Shown in pieces: positions 18,001 to 25,889 of a stretch of 37,590 nt of DNA. The first letter of the stretch is position 1. Each line of letters opens with the position of its first letter. The stretch lies in the NCBI GenBank assembly GCA_900299185.1, contig OMIV01000049.1, forward strand, positions 1 through 37,590. The letters run 5' to 3'. The notes beneath the pieces are model-generated. The model saw only the letters and a program-made list of their open reading frames with translations, was not told the DNA's origin and made no database searches. A program made the position numbers and the translations under genes. Origin of the DNA: Planctomycetaceae bacterium. GTDB taxonomy: Bacteria > Planctomycetota > Planctomycetia > Planctomycetales > Planctomycetaceae.

Positions 18001-18727
18001 TACCCACGATGTAGTCGTTACCGGCATTGCCTGAGATTGTGTCTGCTCCGTCATCGCCAGTTATGGAGTCATCGCCATCGCCACCGCTAACGAGGTCCGT
18101 GCCGTCGCCAGCTGTTATAGAGTCATTTCCAAGTCCACCTTGAATGGTGTCGTTGCCATCGTCCGCGTTGATATTGTCATTGCCATTGCCGCCGACTGCT
18201 GAGTCGTCGCCGTCACCGGTATCGATGATGTCGTTGCCGCCTTGTCCATCGACTGTGTCATTGCCGTGTCCAGTGTCGATGATGTCGCCGAAGTCTGGGC
18301 TGCCGATCACTGTGTCGTTGCCGTTCCCGGTTGAGATCGAAAGAGTGGTCAAATTCGCAAATGAGGTCGCGGATACAGCTGAGACGTCGACGGTGTTTTC
18401 GGCATCGCCAGTGACGATCACGAGCGAAGTAATCTGTGACGCTTGCAGCTGAGGTTGTCCCTGGAGCGGGGAGTTATTGACCAAAACCTGTACTTGGCTG
18501 GTGTTGGTGGGATTTGGTCGGACCGTGATCGACTCGTTCGCGTCCGATTGGATTTGAAACTCTCCGGCGACGAATAGTGATGTCGCGCTGAGAAGCTTCC
18601 GGTCTTCCAGGGCTTGCGTTTCTTGGACAGCCACTCGGACTGACTTGAAGGCCTTTGATCGTCGACGCAGTCTTCGACCAGCCAGTAATTGACTCTTAAA
18701 ACCTTCTAACCAACGTGAAGGAAGCAC
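15011..18727 (-). CDS. Giant RTX-repeat (hemolysin-type calcium-binding) protein with LEPR-xLL motif
   Basis: A 1238-residue protein if started at GTG 18727. The short basic N-terminus carries LEDRKLLSA (residues 40-48), the LEPR-xLL motif typical of very large planctomycete surface proteins. After a beta-rich spacer there are three blocks of nonapeptides of the GGxGxDx(L/I/V)x type (about nt 17580-18340, 16180-16360, 15130-15830), which form Ca-binding parallel beta-rolls. A Pro-rich linker (LPPPPPPPAPPVPPPP) follows block 1. Next come a long beta domain with a DTDGDGIVDS calcium loop and a cadherin/tandem-type Ig domain (VSNDNDSDGVLDYTSI, then NTDFAGTDTFTYTIADDDGA). RTX proteins are secreted by type I systems or anchored at the surface; no transporter lies nearby. 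The longer in-frame start at 18859 is rejected because AGGAGG sits 6 nt before GTG 18727. Confidence 0.9.
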   Translation of the reverse strand: MLPSRWLEGFKSQLLAGRRLRRRSKAFKSVRVAVQETQALEDRKLLSATSLFVAGEFQIQSDANESITVRPNPTNTSQVQVLVNNSPLQGQPQLQASQITSLVIVTGDAENTVDVSAVSATSFANLTTLSISTGNGNDTVIGSPDFGDIIDTGHGNDTVDGQGGNDIIDTGDGDDSAVGGNGNDNINADDGNDTIQGGLGNDSITAGDGTDLVSGGDGDDSITGDDGADTISGNAGNDYIVGNGGADELSGDDGDDTVFGGAGADTMTGDLGNDWLKGNGASDSMTGGDGNDRLEGDAGDDSITGDIGNDTLIGGLGNDRQVGGQDDDLIFGGGGNDFILADGVDATAQEFGDDTVAGNAGNDTIVGGRGADTLDGGTGIDFVASTFTIETLPPPPPPPAPPVPPPPTPTGGASIQILNPAVATGVGGNVGTSGTLTFGSGDGSLQINNIDAAGNFFGTPFDPLGTTYGQADPSFIADFYLRIGSGNQQLLSSNAQLAGNTSELRSTFSQSNLDFSLVQTVGPLDNATGTRIGALLTQTYTITNPGTQSITFDITRYTDYHMFFYQNVSNDGGGLLLDPNGVEVFFESTNTIVPGSSNAFVGISGVGGTSTPTDRYWLADLGTVVPTQYPLPNQIAGDTDGDGIVDSPTTDNRIALRNFFTIAPGASATYTAHTAFGTVIAIPTNVGPTGQADSATTFANVPVTFDVVSNDNDSDGVLDYTSIQVATPPANGSVVSLNNGLMTYTPNTDFAGTDTFTYTIADDDGARSAPITVTITVNQGNDNVGDLLLGGTEDDTLVGGLAQDTLNGQAGNDSLSGGAGNDIEYGGSGDDVILGNSGDDTLAGNSGSDTLDGEAGDDSLVWRGALDGSDSFTSSDGFDSAIVQGTAGFDTMSVAGSGSNLVVTFGSAVLTVDSTIRDVTVSGGNGDDVITVSDISTIGLASLTINGESGNDFINATSATNNAAVLFLNGGTGNDGIRGGAGADFIDGGDGNDNIFGRGGNDQINGGLDDDVIDAGDGNDHFDGGDGSDVINGGNGNDVGTGGIGNDSIVGDDGNDSISGGLGDDSLNGAVGDDSVVGDLGSDVVQGGAGNDTVDGGRNNDTINGNSGNDLLRGDHGDDVLNGGVGNDTINGGDGNDSIYGGDGDDLISGGDGNDYILGQLGRDTIVGGDGNDTLNGGGSNDTLLGQQGDDILKGAGGTDLGSVGQGSNNDLTAASASIEIIDETFVLSTALLAALSK
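15130..15830 (-). repeat. RTX nonapeptide coding repeats, C-terminal block
   Basis: Tandem degenerate 27-nt units encode GGDGNDxIxG-type nonapeptides. This is the DNA footprint of the Ca-binding beta-roll in the first RTX protein. Degeneracy is at synonymous positions, so it is a protein-level repeat rather than a satellite or CRISPR. Confidence 0.85.
17580..18340 (-). repeat. RTX nonapeptide coding repeats, N-terminal block
   Basis: The same 27-nt periodicity (GNDTVDGQGGNDIIDTGDGDD and so on) in the first RTX protein. This is the longer of its two N-proximal beta-roll blocks. Confidence 0.85.
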
Positions 18728-19334
18728 ACTCCACCTCCTGTGGGGGCGCGAACGCGCCGTAAGAATCTCTGGAATGGCATGCCAACATTGCTCGTTGCTG
18801 GCGCCAAAAGCATGGAAACATCCTTGTTTCCTTAGGCATACTTCAGTGATCGACTCCAACGATTGTTGTTATCAGAGCAAGCGTCATTGACGTTACAGTT
18901 AGCATGGTTTGTCTCATGACACGCGATATGACCGATAACCTTGATGGAATTGATAGAAATCGAAATGTCGCCGCATCACGTAACGTCAACGGCATCGGTA
19001 AATCTTGACATTTTGACCGCTAATCAGTTTCCGCTTTCGGGATGCCAAATGGAGCGGTCGTGAGAAAAGTACTTGTCGACGACTGAGTTAAGTCCAAATC
19101 CATTGGAAAGACCTCCGGTACTAAGGGATCGCCGACAATCGAGGCGGGGCGCCGTCTGCATGGCTGACACAGGTTTCGCAGGTCGGTCGAAATCCCGAAT
19201 CCGATCATCCTGCCGGACTGCCGAATTGGGATGGATGTCGCATCTTTCAGAAGCACCGCAGTCGCGACATTCGTAGACGACGCGTCGGTCGCTGGGCTTT
19301 TCTCGTCTTCATCCATTCTTAGAGTCTCGACACC
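18728..19334. other. Divergent intergenic region with a spaced inverted repeat
   Basis: 607 bp lie between the RTX protein start (minus) and sthA (plus). No convincing gene is present. A 10-bp perfect inverted repeat occurs at 18887-18896 (ttgacgttac) and 18980-18989 (gtaacgtcaa), 83 bp apart. It may be an operator pair or chance. Small open frames at 19020-19379 (minus) and 19073-19276 (plus) have no ribosome binding site. Confidence 0.5.
18734..18739 (-). promoter_or_regulatory. Strong Shine-Dalgarno deciding the RTX protein start
   Basis: A perfect AGGAGG on the minus strand is followed after 6 nt by GTG at 18727. It lies inside the longer open frame that begins at 18859, showing that the extra 44 residues are probably untranslated leader. 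Confidence 0.85.
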
Positions 19335-20819
19335 ATGAATTACGATCTTGTGGTCATTGGCAGTGGTCCCTCTGGCCAAAAGGGAGCGATCGCAGCGGCG
19401 AAACTCGGAAAACGGGTCGCCATCATTGAACGTCGCTCGTCACGAATCGGTGGCGTCTGCCTGCATACAGGAACTATTCCGTCGAAGACGATGCGTGAGG
19501 CGATTCTGCATTTGTCGGGCTTTAGACATCGAGACGTTTATGGCGAGCAGTTCCGACGAAAACGTCATATCACGATGGCCGATTTGAAGCGGAAGATTGC
19601 TCAGGTCAATCAGCATGAAATGGAGATCATCGAGGCTCAGTTTGATCGCAATGGAATTGATATTTTCTCGGGAGAAGCTCGCTTCCTCGATCCTCATTCA
19701 ATTGAGGTCATTCAAGAGGCGTCTCGTACCGTGCTATCTACGGACCGAGTGCTTGTGGCGTGTGGTACTAGGCCCGATCGTCCGTCTTATATTCCTTGCG
19801 ATGGCCACAATATCTTCGATTCGGACCAACTCTTGGACCTTGAAGCCATTCCGCGTTCGATGGCGGTGATTGGTGGCGGTGTGATTGGGATGGAGTACGC
19901 CATTATGTTCGCCACATTGGGCGTGCGTGTGACGGTCATTGATGGTCGCGAACGACTGCTCTCGTTTTGCGACAAAGAAATTATCGACATGCTGCTGTTT
20001 CATGCTCGGTCGTTAGAAATGGTGTTTCGATTGGGCGAAGACGTCGTGGGCATCGAATCCAATCGACCGGGGCGCGTGGTTATTGAACTCAAGAGTGGCA
20101 AACGACTGGTTACAGAGTCCGCGCTGATGGCTGTCGGTCGTCGAGGCGATGTGGACGGATTGAATCTGCCTGCAGATGGATTGCACCCGGACGCTCGGGG
20201 ACGCCTGAAGGCGGATGCGAACTTTCAAACGGAAGTTCCTCACATTTATGCGGTGGGAGACGTCGTCGGGATGCCGGCGTTGGCGAGCGTGGCGATGGTC
20301 CAGGGGCGACGAGCAGTGGCTCATGCCTTTAAGCGGCCGATGCCAGAACTAGGAACGATTCCTTACGGACTCTTCACCATTCCCGAGATCGGCATGGTTG
20401 GAGAGAGCGAAGAAGCTCTAACTGCTAAACAAGTTCCTTACGAAGTCGGATGTGCTCAGTTCCGTGAGATTGCTCGCGGTCAGATCGTGGGCGAGCAAAT
20501 GGGCATGTTGAAGCTGATGTTTCATCGCGAAACACGGAAGTTGCTGGGGGCTCACTGCATCGGCGAGTCTGCCACGGAGATCATTCACATTGCTCAAGCG
20601 GTGATGGCCTTCAACGGCACCATCGACTACTTCCGCGACGCCGTCTTTAACTACCCGACCATCACTGAGTGCTACAAAGTTGCGGCCTTCGATGGACTCA
20701 ACAAGTTGTGCGTCGACGACCCTCTCGAAGTAGAGACGCCGGAAGTTCATGACTATCGCGTGCTCGAGCAAATCGATCAGTTGGTGAGACAAACTGAGAA
20801 GTGTGCCGCCACTGTCTGA
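19335..20819 (+). CDS. sthA: Soluble NAD(P) transhydrogenase (Si-specific)
   Basis: A 494-residue flavoprotein of the pyridine nucleotide-disulfide oxidoreductase family. The FAD motif is GSGPSG (9-14), the NAD(P) motif VIGGGVIGMEYA, and a second FAD motif is PHIYAVGDVVG. The usual redox disulfide CxxxxC is replaced by C42-LHTG-T47, followed by IPSKTM. Loss of the second Cys is the mark of SthA (UdhA) as opposed to dihydrolipoamide dehydrogenase or glutathione reductase. The C-terminal dimerisation domain has HCIGESATEIIHIAQAVM. The enzyme is cytoplasmic, transfers hydride between NADPH and NAD+, and helps balance the two pools. There is no strong ribosome binding site before ATG 19335. The gene converges with the peroxiredoxin gene, and both are redox functions. 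Confidence 0.93.
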   Translation: MNYDLVVIGSGPSGQKGAIAAAKLGKRVAIIERRSSRIGGVCLHTGTIPSKTMREAILHLSGFRHRDVYGEQFRRKRHITMADLKRKIAQVNQHEMEIIEAQFDRNGIDIFSGEARFLDPHSIEVIQEASRTVLSTDRVLVACGTRPDRPSYIPCDGHNIFDSDQLLDLEAIPRSMAVIGGGVIGMEYAIMFATLGVRVTVIDGRERLLSFCDKEIIDMLLFHARSLEMVFRLGEDVVGIESNRPGRVVIELKSGKRLVTESALMAVGRRGDVDGLNLPADGLHPDARGRLKADANFQTEVPHIYAVGDVVGMPALASVAMVQGRRAVAHAFKRPMPELGTIPYGLFTIPEIGMVGESEEALTAKQVPYEVGCAQFREIARGQIVGEQMGMLKLMFHRETRKLLGAHCIGESATEIIHIAQAVMAFNGTIDYFRDAVFNYPTITECYKVAAFDGLNKLCVDDPLEVETPEVHDYRVLEQIDQLVRQTEKCAATV

Positions 20820-20853
20820 TGATTAATGTGTAACAATTGCGTCATCTGACAGG

Positions 20854-21456
20854 CTAAGAACTAGGCGTTTCATTCAAGCGACGGACAACTTGCAGCGCCT
20901 CAGTCACATGTTTGCCTGCGTTGAGTTGCGAGTTGAAGACGTGTCGCACGACGCCGTCGCGATCAATGACGTAGGTCACTCGACCGGGCAAGAAGCCAAG
21001 CGTCTTAGGTACTCCAAACGCTTTGCGTAGCGAGCCGTCTTCGTCGGCAATCAAGAGGAAGGGCAGCTTGCGCCGCTCGGCGAATTCGCGATGCTTGTCG
21101 TTCGAGTCGCTGCTGATGCCAATCACCGCTGCACCCGCCTTTGAAAAATCTTCGTAGGCATCTCGAAACGAGCAGGCTTGAGTCGTGCAGCCGGGCGTGT
21201 CGTCTTTGGGGTAGAAGTAGACGACGACGGTTTGCCGCCCCTTGTAGTCGTCGAGCATCACGTTTTGCCCGGTGTGAGCGACTCCCGAGAACGCAGGTGC
21301 GTGGTCGCCTACTTGAATGCCGGCCATGAAGTACTCGCTTCCTAAAAAGATGGCTCCGATGCCGCCCAGTGCGGCGAGCAACATCCATGTTCGTCGTGAA
21401 CGACGAGTTGGATGAGGACTGGATTGGTTCGATGGAGTTTCAACGGTTTCTGTCAT
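20854..21456 (-). CDS. bcp: Peroxiredoxin, Bcp/PrxQ type, membrane-anchored
   Basis: A 200-residue protein. It begins MTETVETPSNQ, followed by a basic stretch (PTRRSRR) and one transmembrane helix (WMLLAALGGIGAIFLGSEYFM), so the enzyme domain is tethered, probably facing the periplasm. The domain shows VVVYFYPKDDTPGCTTQACSFRD, with peroxidatic C90 and resolving C95 in the CxxxxC spacing of the atypical 2-Cys Bcp/PrxQ class, followed by VIGISSDSNDKHREF, FGVPKTLGFLPGRVTYVID. It reduces H2O2 and organic hydroperoxides using thioredoxin-like donors. The frame extends to 21597, but residues upstream of ATG 21456 are low-quality. The start has only a weak purine run, so it is the least certain point. 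An N-terminal anchor is unusual for Bcp, which is normally soluble. Confidence 0.87.
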   Translation of the reverse strand: MTETVETPSNQSSPHPTRRSRRTWMLLAALGGIGAIFLGSEYFMAGIQVGDHAPAFSGVAHTGQNVMLDDYKGRQTVVVYFYPKDDTPGCTTQACSFRDAYEDFSKAGAAVIGISSDSNDKHREFAERRKLPFLLIADEDGSLRKAFGVPKTLGFLPGRVTYVIDRDGVVRHVFNSQLNAGKHVTEALQVVRRLNETPSS

Positions 21457-21711
21457 GACGAACTCGGCTGGCGGAGGCCGCAGATGAAGTGTGTATTCGA
21501 ACTGCGGATGGTTAGAGGGCATCGAGCGAACGGCAACCCTGTTGGAGAAATTACAGGCGAGCGGATGCATGTTCGCATCGATGCGAGGTCGTCTCATAAA
21601 AACAAACAGGACCAGCAGGGCTGATGGCTGTCGTCGTAGCGAGTAGCTCGACGCACAACATCACTTGTGCTGGTCGCGTTGCGATTAAGTCACTGAACTG
21701 CGACGTTTGAG

Positions 21712-24700
21712 TTAGATCCCAAAGAACCGACGGAGTCGCTCTTCGAGGACTGTGAAGAAGTCGAACGAGAAGGCCTCGTTGATCTCGCCTCGTTCCGCCC
21801 GAATGGTGTTGCGGCCAGCTCCGCCAGACAGCGTGTCGCGACCAGCGTTGCCATCAAGGATGTCTCGGCCGTCTCCGCCAAACAAGGCGTCGGATCCGGC
21901 ACCACCTCGCAGCGAGTCATCGCCACTTCCACCATCAATGCGATCGTCGCCAGCACCGCCCGAGATGTCGTCGTCCCCTTCATCGCCTAATGCGAAGTCG
22001 TTGCCGCTACCGAGCACGATCACGTCATCGCCGCTACCACCGAGAATGAAGTCGCTGCCTTCACCACCATCGAGATAGTCGTCTGACTGACCACCGTAAA
22101 TGAGATCGTTTCCAGCGTCGCCGAAGACTCGATCTTCATCGCCAGCAATGATGTCGAAGCCAAAGAAGTCATTCCCAGACGAGATGAAGTCGTCGCCCGC
22201 ACCACCATGAATCGTGTCAGGGCTAATGCCGAAATCGGTGAGGTAGTCTCGACCTGCTCCGCCGAAGACCAAGTCTCTTCCGCTCGATGAGTAGACCGTG
22301 TCGTTGCCAAGTCCCGAATAGACCGAGTCATTCCCAGTGCCGTCGGTGAAGAGCGGGTCGACCACGATCTCATCGGCTCCGGCTCCTGTCGCGACGTAGT
22401 CAGAACCCTCACCTGAAGCGACTTGCATAGAACCCGCAATCAACTTGCTGAAGTCGATGACGTCGTTGCCCGATCCGGTTCCTATTCCGACTACGTTCAG
22501 CGAGAGGTTACCTCGCAGCGTGATCCGGTCATTACCGGTCCCCATATACGTTTCGCTCGCTAAACCGTGTTCGAAAATATCGAGTGACTTCATGCCGCGC
22601 ACTCCCAGCGGAGTTGCGGCAACGGTGCCTTGAGTGCCAATGAACTGCACCAGCCCGTTGGCTTTAGGAGTAATCAAGACGTTGTCATTTTGAGGCGACA
22701 GTTCGTAAACGACATTCTCGACGTCTTGCACGGTGGCCTTCTCAACCCCGTGGAATTCAATGCCTTGTGGATCGGATGGCCCGACCAAGTACGGATAAGA
22801 GAGGCGGCCCGCTTTGGCTTCGGTGTCGCTCGGGAAGTATCCAACCAAGTCTTCGAAGAAGCCCTCAAACGCATCCGCAAATTGAAGTTCGTCTCCATTG
22901 ATGTTGCCTCCCGCATCGAACGTGATGCCTCCAGATGGCAGACCGAAAATGCCGGCCGCACTGCGAACCTTCAGTAAGTCGTCATCGTTGGAGCCTACGA
23001 TACGAAGGTTGTTGATTTCAGACAGCGGATAGCTCGAAGTTTGATAGCCAACCCCCGGCACCAGAATCGTGACGGACAGACTGGAAAGATCACTTTGGAC
23101 GAGGAACACATCGGGACGACCGTCATTCGCCAGCCCGATAAATGAGTCCGCAGTGATAACAACGTCCTTCAGAATCGTGAGCGGGTAGTCCTCGACTTCA
23201 CCATCATCAGCAGAGCCTGTCGGTGTCAGCGAACCGTGTGAACTGGTCGTCGTGAATCGAAAGCGTGCTGCCGCTGTTTCAGAGAATTGCCGCGAAATCG
23301 AAGCATCGTTGGGTGTGCTGACACTCAATGCATTGACGCCCCAACTTAACGGAGTGTCGACGAAGACTTGTTCGCCAGCATCATTCCAATCGCCGTCCGA
23401 GTTGAAGTCGAACCATGCATTGAGGAAGCCGTTGGTCGAAGCCGTCACATTGATGGGTGTTGTGACTCCAGTTCGCAAGATCTCAACGAACTCAACTCCG
23501 TCTTCGTCGTCGCCGTGTGTGATGTCATCTCCAGTGGCACGGAAGCTCGGAACGCCGTTCGATTCCGCATCCTTCAAGTTACCTAACGACACCCCCGGAA
23601 CGAGTCGATGTCGGGCTCCGTTGACCTCTTGAGTTGTCGGATAAGGAGCGGGTGCGTCGCCGTAGTCGTAGGCCACTGGCAGCGGTGTATTTATCGTCCC
23701 AGCTGAAAGACCATACGCCAAGAGCAGCTGGCCTTCCTCATCGCCGATCTTGCCTTCATCGGGGTTGTAGGCATCCGTCACGAAGTCGACATCGACATCA
23801 TCGTCGGTTCCGAAGATGCCATCCGGGCCTACGCCTGCCAGGCTTGGAATCCCTTGGGCTCCCGAATCGATGATGCTCTGCACGTCGTTGTAGGGATGCG
23901 TATGCCAGAGGCCGAAGATGTGACCGGCTTCATGCGAGATCACGTTGCCGACCACGGTACCGACTGCGTCGATGATGGAAGCGTTCGACGCCAGTGGCAG
24001 ACTGTTGATGGAATTAGGATCGCCTGCCTCGGCGCTTAAGAGATCCAGCAACACGACTGCCGTTTCTTCTGTGTCAAAGTTGCCGACATCAATCGACTGA
24101 GCAATGCCGATCGTCGGGATACCCAATTCACCGATCGTGCCGCCGACCACGATGCGACTGTAATAGGGCAGGCCAAACGGGTCGGGCAGATCGCGACTGG
24201 TGACGATCTCTAAGTCGTAATCACCATTCACGCCGGTCTTGTCGAAGTCTCCATTGATGCCCGCCGCTCCAATGTCTGCGAAGTTCTCGCGAACGACTGC
24301 CGTGATTTCATCGATGACAGCGGCCTCATCAGAGGCGGTCAGTCCCCAACCGGCCAAGAAGCTCGACAAGGGAGACAAGTCCGAAGCTGGTCCAAAGCCG
24401 CCGAATGTTTCGGGTGTAACTGCTGCTCCATCAAAGTCCAGATACAGAACTTGTTTCGCGCCGATCGGTTGTTGTTCGAGTCCTGGTCGAGCCGCACGCA
24501 CTTCCAAGTTGTAGTCACCGAGTGCTCCACCAACTTGGACCGCATATCGACCGTCTGTCTTGGCGATGTATTCGGCGGTCGCATTGCCCGTTCGTGGCAG
24601 TGGCGAGTTCGTTTCCCCGAAGAAGCTCGGGAATGGAGAGTTCACGATTAATTTGCCATCGGGCCCCAGCAACGACACCGTTTGCGGGGCTCCATTAACG

Positions 24701-25611
24701 CCGACTCCGATGACATCACCGGCTCGTAAATCAAAGACGTAGGTGTCTTGATCGAGCGACGAAATGCGAGAGATCTGCCCTGTGTAGGCACCGGTTGACG
24801 TCGGGAATTGATCGAAAGCTGACGTGACTTCGATGTAGTAATCGCCATCGAAGGGGGCTTCGAATCCCAGCTTCTGTCCGCCATCAACAGTGAAGGCTGA
24901 CGCAGCAACGAAGCCTGCATCTTCGTTTTCCACAAACAGCGCCGGCGAAAGGCTGCTGCCGCTCGCCCCTTGCACTTGCACATAAACTCCTTCACCAGCG
25001 CGGACGTTGCGAACGACGAACACGTCGACATCGCGGTCCGGTGCGAGTTCCCAGACTGGAGCGTCAGCCGTGATCGCTCCACTGATACTCACAGACTGAT
25101 TCAACAATAATTGAGTCTCGTTGGCGGTCGCTTGAGAGCTATCGCCTTCGCGAGAGGCGACCGTTCGGCTGGGAATCGGAAGTTCGGAATTCAGACGACC
25201 GGAAATGTCGTAGGCATTTTCTTGTCCGGCACCCGTCCCGAAGTTCGGCAACAACTCGCCGCTCGCGTAGGTGTCGTTGGCCCCATTGACGTTGGATGCT
25301 TCACCTTCCGGTTGAGCCGTGAAGTCAGTGATCTGCATTAACTTCGGAGAGAAGCCGGGAGTGACTTCGAATGTGGGCTTCTGAAGTTGATAGCCGAAGT
25401 TCTGGTCGAACAACTCTTGCGGCTTCGGCTGAGCAGCAGCCACTTGCCCGAATGGTGAGGCCAACTGCCGAGCTGTGAAGGTTTGAGCGGACAAGAGTTG
25501 CCGCGCTTCGAGCCCTTCCACATAGGACCGTGACTTACGGCGACGACGCGCGACTGGATGCTTTGCTCCAACGACATTCTCTAGCGACACGCACCAAGAC
25601 TTCAGCAACAT
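21712..25611 (-). CDS. Giant RTX protein with metzincin-type protease site, GEVED and PPC-like domains
   Basis: A 1299-residue protein. The basic N-terminus ends in LEARQLLSA (LEPR-xLL motif, residues about 34-42). Residues about 150-370 hold two bacterial pre-peptidase C-terminal (PPC)-like beta domains (DRDVDVFVVRNVRAGEGVYV, then DQDTYVFDLRAGDVIGVGV). Residues about 380-640 form a metalloprotease-like domain with ISHEAGHIFGLWHTH: H560, E561, H564 and H570 make the HExxHxxGxxH zinc site. A GEVED domain ends near residue 805 (SADDGEVEDYPLTI). After another beta region, RTX nonapeptides (about nt 22360-21780) close the protein. RTX-tailed metzincins suggest serralysin-like secreted proteases, but this architecture is different. 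AAGGA precedes ATG 25611. No type I secretion genes are present in the window. Confidence 0.9.
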   Translation of the reverse strand: MLLKSWCVSLENVVGAKHPVARRRRKSRSYVEGLEARQLLSAQTFTARQLASPFGQVAAAQPKPQELFDQNFGYQLQKPTFEVTPGFSPKLMQITDFTAQPEGEASNVNGANDTYASGELLPNFGTGAGQENAYDISGRLNSELPIPSRTVASREGDSSQATANETQLLLNQSVSISGAITADAPVWELAPDRDVDVFVVRNVRAGEGVYVQVQGASGSSLSPALFVENEDAGFVAASAFTVDGGQKLGFEAPFDGDYYIEVTSAFDQFPTSTGAYTGQISRISSLDQDTYVFDLRAGDVIGVGVNGAPQTVSLLGPDGKLIVNSPFPSFFGETNSPLPRTGNATAEYIAKTDGRYAVQVGGALGDYNLEVRAARPGLEQQPIGAKQVLYLDFDGAAVTPETFGGFGPASDLSPLSSFLAGWGLTASDEAAVIDEITAVVRENFADIGAAGINGDFDKTGVNGDYDLEIVTSRDLPDPFGLPYYSRIVVGGTIGELGIPTIGIAQSIDVGNFDTEETAVVLLDLLSAEAGDPNSINSLPLASNASIIDAVGTVVGNVISHEAGHIFGLWHTHPYNDVQSIIDSGAQGIPSLAGVGPDGIFGTDDDVDVDFVTDAYNPDEGKIGDEEGQLLLAYGLSAGTINTPLPVAYDYGDAPAPYPTTQEVNGARHRLVPGVSLGNLKDAESNGVPSFRATGDDITHGDDEDGVEFVEILRTGVTTPINVTASTNGFLNAWFDFNSDGDWNDAGEQVFVDTPLSWGVNALSVSTPNDASISRQFSETAAARFRFTTTSSHGSLTPTGSADDGEVEDYPLTILKDVVITADSFIGLANDGRPDVFLVQSDLSSLSVTILVPGVGYQTSSYPLSEINNLRIVGSNDDDLLKVRSAAGIFGLPSGGITFDAGGNINGDELQFADAFEGFFEDLVGYFPSDTEAKAGRLSYPYLVGPSDPQGIEFHGVEKATVQDVENVVYELSPQNDNVLITPKANGLVQFIGTQGTVAATPLGVRGMKSLDIFEHGLASETYMGTGNDRITLRGNLSLNVVGIGTGSGNDVIDFSKLIAGSMQVASGEGSDYVATGAGADEIVVDPLFTDGTGNDSVYSGLGNDTVYSSSGRDLVFGGAGRDYLTDFGISPDTIHGGAGDDFISSGNDFFGFDIIAGDEDRVFGDAGNDLIYGGQSDDYLDGGEGSDFILGGSGDDVIVLGSGNDFALGDEGDDDISGGAGDDRIDGGSGDDSLRGGAGSDALFGGDGRDILDGNAGRDTLSGGAGRNTIRAERGEINEAFSFDFFTVLEERLRRFFGI
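21780..22360 (-). repeat. RTX nonapeptide coding repeats of the protease-like protein
   Basis: Degenerate 27-nt units encode GGAGDDxIxGG-type nonapeptides (for example GGSGDDVIVLGSGNDFALG). This is the Ca-binding beta-roll at the C-terminus of the second RTX protein. Confidence 0.82.
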
Positions 25612-25889
25612 GGCAATCCTTCAAACTCTTAAGAGGCCCCTCGACGGTCGGACTGCAATGGGCGTGGCTGGCCATGTTCAAGACGCACTTCACTCCCGAT
25701 TTGAAGAATTCTGCGTCCGTTGCCGATCTTGTTTGTCTTGCCCAGTCGTGGTCCGTCCTGCTTTGGCTCCGACATCCGCATCGGTGCCTTCTCCACGCTT
25801 TCAAGTTCATCGCCTTGCACTGTGTGCGCAGGTGATGCGTTCAGAAACGTGGCAGGCGATGTGTCGCTAGCTGCTCGTCAATTGTCAAA

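Noticed and set aside
15130-18340. Regularly spaced similar DNA units that could suggest a CRISPR array or satellite
   Set aside because: The period is 27 nt, in frame, and translates into RTX nonapeptides. Variation sits at synonymous sites, and there are no unique spacers.
19020-19379. Minus-strand frame overlapping the start of sthA
   Set aside because: It has no Shine-Dalgarno, overlaps 45 bp of sthA, and has no recognisable motif.
19335-20819. Dihydrolipoamide dehydrogenase or mercuric reductase annotation
   Set aside because: The second active-site Cys is Thr (C42-x4-T47), which fits soluble transhydrogenase, and no lipoyl-complex genes are nearby.
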